10,800 bases of DNA, taken from CS1-C013 sp964347265 (GTDB lineage Archaea; Aenigmatarchaeota; Aenigmatarchaeia; Aenigmatarchaeales; Aenigmatarchaeaceae). Position 1 is the first letter of the stretch; the number at the start of each line of letters is the position of its first letter. The notes beneath the pieces were generated by a model, which was given only the letters and a program-made list of their open reading frames with translations, searched no databases and had not been told where the DNA came from. The DNA lies in assembly GCA_964347265.1 (NCBI GenBank), contig CAYFXV010000019.1:1-10800 (forward strand), written 5' to 3'. Below are positions 5,949 to 10,800 of the stretch, in pieces. Position numbers and translations under genes: made by a program.

Positions 5949-8360
5949 TCACTTCAAAAAACCCTTCAAGCTTTCTCCTAATAATTCCCTTTCTGTTACT
6001 TCTAAAACTGTTAAAACTCTTAATGCGGCAGGTATTATTTGATGACCAATATAATAATCATTATCAATGTTTTTAATATTAACATCTTCCATTGGTTCAG
6101 ATCTTTGAGAAATAGAACCTTTTCCTTTGGTTATAACAAACATTATTGGCATTCCTTCACCAACTGGTCTTCCCCTTTCTTTTATTTTTCTTGCAGCAAC
6201 AACATGAGGTCCTATTGCTTTGTATTCTGATAGAGGTTTGGTCAATTGTTCAATTATTACTAAATCCTTTAAAGGAATTTTTCTTTGTTTTAATTTTTTA
6301 ATAACATGCCTTACATATTTTATTGCTCCATTCACATCTTTTTTCTCTAAAATTAATTTCAAAACTTTTTCTTGCGTATCTTTTGCAACATTGCACCAAT
6401 CCTTTCTTACTTTTTCCAGTCCTCTAATTGTTAAAATCCCCTTTTCATTTATCAGAGCATATCTTTTTTTTGCAGTTCCTGGTCCAACACCTCTTGGTAT
6501 GAAGATTCCTCTTTTATAGAATCCCTGTAGACCCAATTCCATAATTCCTGGAAGTATTTTGTTTGTTTTTTCTAAGAATCTCTTTACCTTATTTTTCAAA
6601 TTACCTTTAGTTTTAACAAACATAGAGTCAGTATCAGCATAAATGACAATAAATTTTTCTATTTCAGCTTCATTAATAACTTTTTTAATATAAAATCTCC
6701 CAAAAGCAGCAGAAGAGTCTGCACATTCCCTACAATACCATTTTGATCCAGCAAACCCAAAGTATCCATAGGTTGCATTAGCTACAGTTTTAACTGCAAA
6801 CTGTTCATTGTTAATTAAGTTATATTCTTTAGAACCTGGTTTCAGTTTTTTCAATTTTTGTTTTATTTTTACTCTTCTTTCAATCAATTCTTTAATTACA
6901 GTTGAGACAAAACCATCTTTTCTTTTACAGAACCAATATTTTCTTCCTGGAACTTCATATCCTTTTCTTCTACAACAAGAACAATTGAATGTTTCAGGAG
7001 AAATGTTAAAAGTTGCTATTATTGAAGGATACAAACTTCTGAAATCCATTACAGCTATTCCTTCATGTAAACCTCCAATAGGCTCTTTTACAAAACCTCC
7101 AACATAAGCTCTGTATCCTCTTCTTCTCTGAATTTCATCCCATTTAGGTTGGTTAGGAATTATTATGTTTTTTGCAAATGCCCTTTTTGAAAGGTGCCAT
7201 TCAACTAGTTGAGAGTAAGTCATTCTTGCAGTATCAAATAATAATTGTCCAGAAAGTTTTGATAATTGATAAATTTGTGGTAAAATAAATTCTCCCAATC
7301 TTAAGGTTAGTTCAGAATCTTTCAAACAATATTCAGCAAGTTTTCCTATTTTTTTACCTCTTCTCCAAGCTTCTAATATTTCTTCATACTCAATCTCAAT
7401 TTTTTTATCACCCAATAATTCTGATGAAACAGCATCCAAGGTTAGAACTTCAGTTTGTAATTGAGTTGAAATAATATTATCTATAAATTCAAACAAATCA
7501 ATATGAACCCTTCCTTTAAGTCTTGCAGAAGAAACTCTTGCTCTTCTAGCAAACTTAAGTTTTGATAAATCTCTTGTTAAAATCAAATTGACTTTTAATT
7601 CATCTGCTCTTTTTTGTATTATCTGAAAGTCAAATTCATCACTATTATATCCTAGAATAATATCAGAATCTTGTTTTTGAATGTATTCTACAAATTTTTC
7701 TAAAAGTTCTTTTTCATTCTTTAGAATTTCAACATATTTTCCACAACCTCTTTCTTTTTTGTACGTTAAAACTTTTTTAAAATTTTCAGATTTCATAGAA
7801 AGCATTACTATTTTATGTTTTCCTCCTTCTTCTACACTTTCAATATCAAAAGACATTAATTTTAGTTTCGGTATTTTGTTGGATTTGACAGACTTTATTT
7901 TTTTGATTTTAATAACTTTGTCAGCTTTGTAATTTCTTTTTACTTCTTCGCCTTCTACATCTACCCACCCCATTCCTTCTATTTGATTGTCAATCAAGTA
8001 TCTTTTATAAAAGTTTATAGAGTATTCATATTCTTCTTCTACTTCTTTCCATCTCTTTACTATGTCTCTAACTTTGGGAACATCTGTTGAGAGAAAACAA
8101 TATACTTTTACAAATTTTCTTTTTTCACTAAATAATATTCTTTCAGCAATTTCTAGTTTCTTAATTCTTATTGATCTTATTGCCTCTGTTTTTTTCTTAA
8201 CTTCCTTTTCTTTACCTTTTTTAGGTAAGATGTAGAAATAAGGTTCGAACTTATAATCCAAACACACTATTGTTTTTCCATTTTTGTCTTTACAAAAAAG
8301 TCTTATTACAGAATGATTACCTTCATTAATATAATCTGCATCCAAAAGGCAGAGTTTCAT
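5949..8360 (-). CDS. polB: Family B DNA polymerase with 3'-5' exonuclease
   Basis: An intact 803-residue replicative or repair polymerase of the euryarchaeal Pfu/KOD type. Proofreading motifs: Exo I FDIES (D172, E174), Exo II YNSDEFDF (D244) and Exo III YCLKD (Y344, D348). Polymerase motifs: A, VMDFRSLYPSII (D439); B, AVKTVANATYGYFG (K524, N528, Y531); C, IYADTDS (D576, D578). The thumb is recognisable from EQLTKPLSEYKAIGPHV and the end DYYIGHQIIPAALRVL. The N-terminal domain keeps residues of the uracil-sensing pocket, and four Cys positions match the two Pfu/KOD disulfides. Compared with Pfu there is a short Gly-rich insertion at residues 621-630. There is no intein and the gene is not split. 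The start at 8360 gives the expected DADYI N-terminus, and a TATA box is centred 24 bp upstream. Its direct downstream partner is the LamG pilin gene. Confidence 0.97.
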   Translation of the reverse strand: MKLCLLDADYINEGNHSVIRLFCKDKNGKTIVCLDYKFEPYFYILPKKGKEKEVKKKTEAIRSIRIKKLEIAERILFSEKRKFVKVYCFLSTDVPKVRDIVKRWKEVEEEYEYSINFYKRYLIDNQIEGMGWVDVEGEEVKRNYKADKVIKIKKIKSVKSNKIPKLKLMSFDIESVEEGGKHKIVMLSMKSENFKKVLTYKKERGCGKYVEILKNEKELLEKFVEYIQKQDSDIILGYNSDEFDFQIIQKRADELKVNLILTRDLSKLKFARRARVSSARLKGRVHIDLFEFIDNIISTQLQTEVLTLDAVSSELLGDKKIEIEYEEILEAWRRGKKIGKLAEYCLKDSELTLRLGEFILPQIYQLSKLSGQLLFDTARMTYSQLVEWHLSKRAFAKNIIIPNQPKWDEIQRRRGYRAYVGGFVKEPIGGLHEGIAVMDFRSLYPSIIATFNISPETFNCSCCRRKGYEVPGRKYWFCKRKDGFVSTVIKELIERRVKIKQKLKKLKPGSKEYNLINNEQFAVKTVANATYGYFGFAGSKWYCRECADSSAAFGRFYIKKVINEAEIEKFIVIYADTDSMFVKTKGNLKNKVKRFLEKTNKILPGIMELGLQGFYKRGIFIPRGVGPGTAKKRYALINEKGILTIRGLEKVRKDWCNVAKDTQEKVLKLILEKKDVNGAIKYVRHVIKKLKQRKIPLKDLVIIEQLTKPLSEYKAIGPHVVAARKIKERGRPVGEGMPIMFVITKGKGSISQRSEPMEDVNIKNIDNDYYIGHQIIPAALRVLTVLEVTERELLGESLKGFLK

Positions 8361-8380
8361 AATAATATTTTAAAAAGAGA

Positions 8381-8387
8381 ATATAAA
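8381..8387 (-). promoter_or_regulatory. TATA box for polB
   Basis: TTTATAT on the minus strand, centred 24 bp before the polB ATG and just past the stop of the upstream 84-residue gene. The flanking TTTATATTCT is identical to that before the next gene upstream. The spacing predicts a start at or next to the ATG. Confidence 0.6.
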
Positions 8388-8389
8388 GT

Positions 8390-8644
8390 TTAAGACTTTT
8401 TATATAAGTCTCTAACAAACAAATACAAACCATAAACAATCAAAAGAATTCCTATGATTCCTATTGCAAAGCCAGTTTCACCTGTTAATACATCATGTGT
8501 GGTGGGAATATTTTCTAAAAGCAAGCCAACTGAATATAAGGGATTAGGTTGTTCTAACAAATATTCAGTTATCCAAACTGGAATAACTTCATACAAAATA
8601 TTTCCTATTACCAATAATATAATACCTTTAAGCCAATCTCTCAT
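8390..8644 (-). CDS. Two-helix membrane protein (84 aa), unknown function
   Basis: Predicted membrane helices at residues about 5-26 (LKGIILLVIGNILYEVIPVW) and 58-77 (FAIGIIGILLIVYGLYLFVR), joined by a loop of about 30 residues containing LLENIPTTHDVLTGETG. Both ends carry positive charges (MRDWLK and RDLYKKS), so both termini should face the cytoplasm with the loop outside. I recognise no family. It has its own TATA-like box and is followed directly by the polB promoter, so it looks like a single-gene unit. The even hydrophobic pattern and the promoter argue for a real gene. Confidence 0.7.
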   Translation of the reverse strand: MRDWLKGIILLVIGNILYEVIPVWITEYLLEQPNPLYSVGLLLENIPTTHDVLTGETGFAIGIIGILLIVYGLYLFVRDLYKKS

Positions 8645-8666
8645 AATAATGATTTTCAGAAGTAGA

Positions 8667-8673
8667 ATATAAA
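8667..8673 (-). promoter_or_regulatory. TATA box for the 84-residue membrane protein
   Basis: TTTATAT on the minus strand, centred 26 bp before the ATG at 8644, in the 53-bp gap after the helicase gene. It shares TTTATATTCT with the polB promoter. A second similar box (8687-8693) lies further upstream, centred 46 bp from the ATG. Confidence 0.55.
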
Positions 8674-8697
8674 ATTAAATTTTTTCATATAAATTGA

Positions 8698-10800
8698 CTA
8701 TTGCCAGAATCTTTTGGTTTTAATAAATTCTTTTTCAGCTTTTAAAATCTCCCCATAAAAATCATCTTCATTCCTATACATTCTGGCAAGGATTCTTTTA
8801 GCTGTTTCAGGACCAACTCCTCTTCCAGCAATTGCAATAACAGCTTTTTTCCCATAACTGATTGTCATGTCTGCAGATCTTTTAACACGTCTCAACTTTT
8901 CCTCCTCTTCATCAGTTAATTCTTTACCTTTCAACCATTTTTTAACAATTTTCTGGATTTCAGTTTGATAAGGTCTAAGAACAGCTATTAATTTTGATTG
9001 ACACTTTCTACATCTCGGTTCTTTCTCAATATTCTTAACATAATTAGTAATAGAATAATTACCACAGTTGATGCATAATAGTCTAACTTTAGTGTTCATC
9101 AACCTTTTTTTAAACATGTTAAAGATTTCTTTTTCAGGTCTTTCTGGCTTAACAACATCTTGTAACTCATATCTAAATCCTAGTTCAGCTAATGGAGATA
9201 ATCCTTCAGTTTTGATTAATTTTATTTCTTTGTTTTTAATTCTTTCAATTAGTTCCTTAGTTTTTTCTATATCTAATTTTTCAGTAAACAACTCTTGTAA
9301 GGTTTCTTTGTAAATAGGAGTGTTCCAGTAAACATCTATTATTCTGTCAATGTTAATATTAGTAAAACTAGCAACTTTGCTGATTGCTCCAAATCTTTTG
9401 GCAACATGAATAAACTTATACTTAAACAAAGAGGATCTGGGTAAAGCCTTTTCTAGTATTATTTGAACGTCTTCAGCATTATATCCTAATAAAATCTTTT
9501 TTATTTCCTCAACATTACAACCTTTGAATATTATTCTATATGGGTCACATTTGCTCATTATTAATTCTCCATGTTCAGCAGATAAAATTGTGGATATGAA
9601 TCTCGATAAGGTCTCATTAACTTTAGTTCCAAACAAAGAGTGCAAAACAACATAATTTTGAAATCTCTCAAATACAATCTCATTGCTTTCAGGCAAGTGA
9701 TATTTTTTAATTTGTTTTTTAATTAGATTAATCATTTTTGCTGCAGATTGAGAAGAGACTGGATACTTTTCTTTTATTTTTGTTACCATTTCATTTTTCT
9801 TTAAATTCCCTTTAATCATTTTTGCAATTTCTTTTCTAAGTTCTCCAACCTCTTGTGCAACTTCAAAAGGAACAGGTATTAATTCTCCTTGCCAAGCAGG
9901 TATTGCAGATGTAATATCATCAACATTTTCAACATAAACTTTATCTTTTTCAAGAGAGAGGATTTTCCAAGGCCTCCCTCTAACAATGAAATTTGATCCA
10001 GTGTTTCCATGAGAAGCTATGAACTCTTCATCCAAAGTTCCAACAAATGTATTGGTTGTGGTATCAATTACTTTATATCTTTTTTGATCAGGAATAACAG
10101 AAAGATTTTCAAAATAATAATCAAAAACCTTTCTTTTTCTTTTTATCTCATTATCAAAGTAAATTAATCTTAATTGAGTTGCTAAAAAATTTAATAATAT
10201 TAAAAATTCACCTTCTTCTAGATTTCTAAAAGGATAAGCCTTTTTAAAAGTTTCAAAAACCTCTTTTGGATTCATCTTATAGTTTTCTATTAATAAACCT
10301 ATTATTTGATGAGTTAAGACATCCAAGGACTTTTCATGAATTTTTAATTCTTCTAATTCTCCTTTCAAAGCCTTTCTTCCAATTACAGCTGATTCAAGAA
10401 TATCATCACCATCACTTGCAATTATGATTCCTTTAGAAACTCTTCCCACCCCATGTCCAGATCTCCCGACCCTCTGAGTTATTTTTGTTACTTGTCTCGG
10501 AGACATATATTGCAAAACTATTTCAATAGAACCAATGTCTATACCAAGTTCTAGTGAAGATGTAGCTATCAAGGCCTTTAACTTTTCTTTTTTAAAATCT
10601 TTTTCAGCCTTAACTCTAACATGTTTGCTTAATGAAGAATGATGAATTTCGTGAGGGAACTTTTCATCTAAAAGTCTTAATCTTGATGAAAGTATTTCTG
10701 CAGCTTCTCTAGTATTAGTAAAGGTTAAAGCTGTTTTATGCTCCATTATACTATCATAAATTTTTCTTAATCTTGAAACAACAGAACTTCCAATAAATAT
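8698..10800 (-). CDS. lhr: Lhr-family ATP-dependent helicase, 5'-truncated by the window edge
   Basis: The frame stays open to base 10800 (700 visible residues). An ATG at 10746 is internal, since the 18 codons before it continue the RecA2 domain. Numbering from that Met: TFTNTREAAEIL (8-19) and HHSSLS (35-40) open RecA2; ATSSLELGIDIG (61-72) is motif V; QRVGRSGHGVG (91-101) is motif VI. The Lhr-specific winged-helix and beta-barrel core follows, with AIPAWQGELIPVPFEVAQEV (281-300). Near the C-terminus are a four-Cys zinc ribbon (C558, C561, C579, C582) and a helix-hairpin-helix-like GRGVGPETAKRILARMY, ending RFWQ as in other archaeal Lhr proteins. RecA1 with Walker A and DEAD/H box lies outside the window. 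Archaeal Lhr enzymes translocate 3'-5' on DNA or RNA-DNA and act in repair or RNA metabolism. I cannot assign the subgroup. Confidence 0.94.
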   Translation of the reverse strand: MFIGSSVVSRLRKIYDSIMEHKTALTFTNTREAAEILSSRLRLLDEKFPHEIHHSSLSKHVRVKAEKDFKKEKLKALIATSSLELGIDIGSIEIVLQYMSPRQVTKITQRVGRSGHGVGRVSKGIIIASDGDDILESAVIGRKALKGELEELKIHEKSLDVLTHQIIGLLIENYKMNPKEVFETFKKAYPFRNLEEGEFLILLNFLATQLRLIYFDNEIKRKRKVFDYYFENLSVIPDQKRYKVIDTTTNTFVGTLDEEFIASHGNTGSNFIVRGRPWKILSLEKDKVYVENVDDITSAIPAWQGELIPVPFEVAQEVGELRKEIAKMIKGNLKKNEMVTKIKEKYPVSSQSAAKMINLIKKQIKKYHLPESNEIVFERFQNYVVLHSLFGTKVNETLSRFISTILSAEHGELIMSKCDPYRIIFKGCNVEEIKKILLGYNAEDVQIILEKALPRSSLFKYKFIHVAKRFGAISKVASFTNINIDRIIDVYWNTPIYKETLQELFTEKLDIEKTKELIERIKNKEIKLIKTEGLSPLAELGFRYELQDVVKPERPEKEIFNMFKKRLMNTKVRLLCINCGNYSITNYVKNIEKEPRCRKCQSKLIAVLRPYQTEIQKIVKKWLKGKELTDEEEEKLRRVKRSADMTISYGKKAVIAIAGRGVGPETAKRILARMYRNEDDFYGEILKAEKEFIKTKRFWQ

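Noticed and set aside
6408..6561. Degenerate or exonuclease-dead polymerase
   Set aside because: All acidic exonuclease and polymerase residues are present, and the NATYG form of motif B is also known from other archaeal polymerases.
6808..7107. Plus-strand ORFs opposite polB and DUF763 (for example here and at 3518-3814)
   Set aside because: Both lie antisense to strongly conserved genes and have Ser/Phe-rich composition typical of shadow frames.
5949..8360. Split polymerase or intein in polB
   Set aside because: All exonuclease and polymerase motifs occur in order in one frame at near-normal spacing, and no intein-sized insertion is present.
10744..10746. ATG as start of the helicase gene
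   Set aside because: Eighteen in-frame codons before it continue to the window edge without a stop, and a complete Lhr helicase needs an ATPase domain upstream.
1..10800. tRNA, rRNA, CRISPR array, transposase, integrase or toxin-antitoxin genes
   Set aside because: I saw no cloverleaf-like or conserved rRNA sequence, no regularly spaced repeats and no mobile-element protein signature. The gaps between genes are at most about 120 bp.

Overview
The window is AT-rich, densely packed and clearly archaeal. It carries a family B DNA polymerase of the Pfu/KOD type, an archaeal Lhr-family helicase, a type II archaeal methionine aminopeptidase, a DUF763 protein and a class III prepilin. Probable TATA boxes sit about 24-26 bp before several ATG codons. 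The low GC, short intergenic gaps and many small membrane or secreted proteins suggest a DPANN-like lineage (Woesearchaeota/Pacearchaeota type). That placement is inference, because no rRNA gene is visible.

Layout. On the plus strand, bases 3-842 hold the 3' end of a membrane-anchored surface protein. It is followed by a 55-codon hydrophobic peptide gene (866-1033). Everything else is on the minus strand. Reading from the right edge: an Lhr-family helicase missing its 5' end (to 8698), a two-helix membrane protein (8644-8390), DNA polymerase B (8360-5949), a LamG-domain pilin-like protein (5944-4871), a possible 20-codon micro-ORF (4870-4808), a secreted single-pass membrane protein (4754-4200), a small membrane/coiled-coil protein (4198-3950), DUF763 (3918-2878), DUF192 (2863-2531), a C39-like cysteine peptidase (2529-1912) and methionine aminopeptidase (1907-1014). 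The two plus-strand genes converge on map, with a 20-bp tail-to-tail overlap.

Transcription units, inferred from spacing and TATA-like boxes: the helicase; the 84-residue membrane protein alone; polB plus the pilin (4-bp gap); the secreted protein plus its membrane/coiled-coil partner, where the second gene has a strong Shine-Dalgarno inside the first gene's last codons; and DUF763-DUF192-C39-map (gaps of 14, 1 and 4 bp), possibly with its own weak box. The first genes of units look leaderless, while at least one internal gene uses Shine-Dalgarno.

Functionally the window mixes information processing (helicase, replicative polymerase with proofreading and a conserved uracil-sensing pocket), protein maturation (MetAP, a cytosolic C39-like peptidase) and cell surface (pilin-lectin fusion, beta-domain membrane proteins). 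There is no clear defence island, mobile element, CRISPR array or RNA gene. The least explained parts are the small membrane and peptide genes and the repeated pairing of an extracellular beta-domain with a basic cytoplasmic coiled coil. No gap between genes exceeds about 120 bases.
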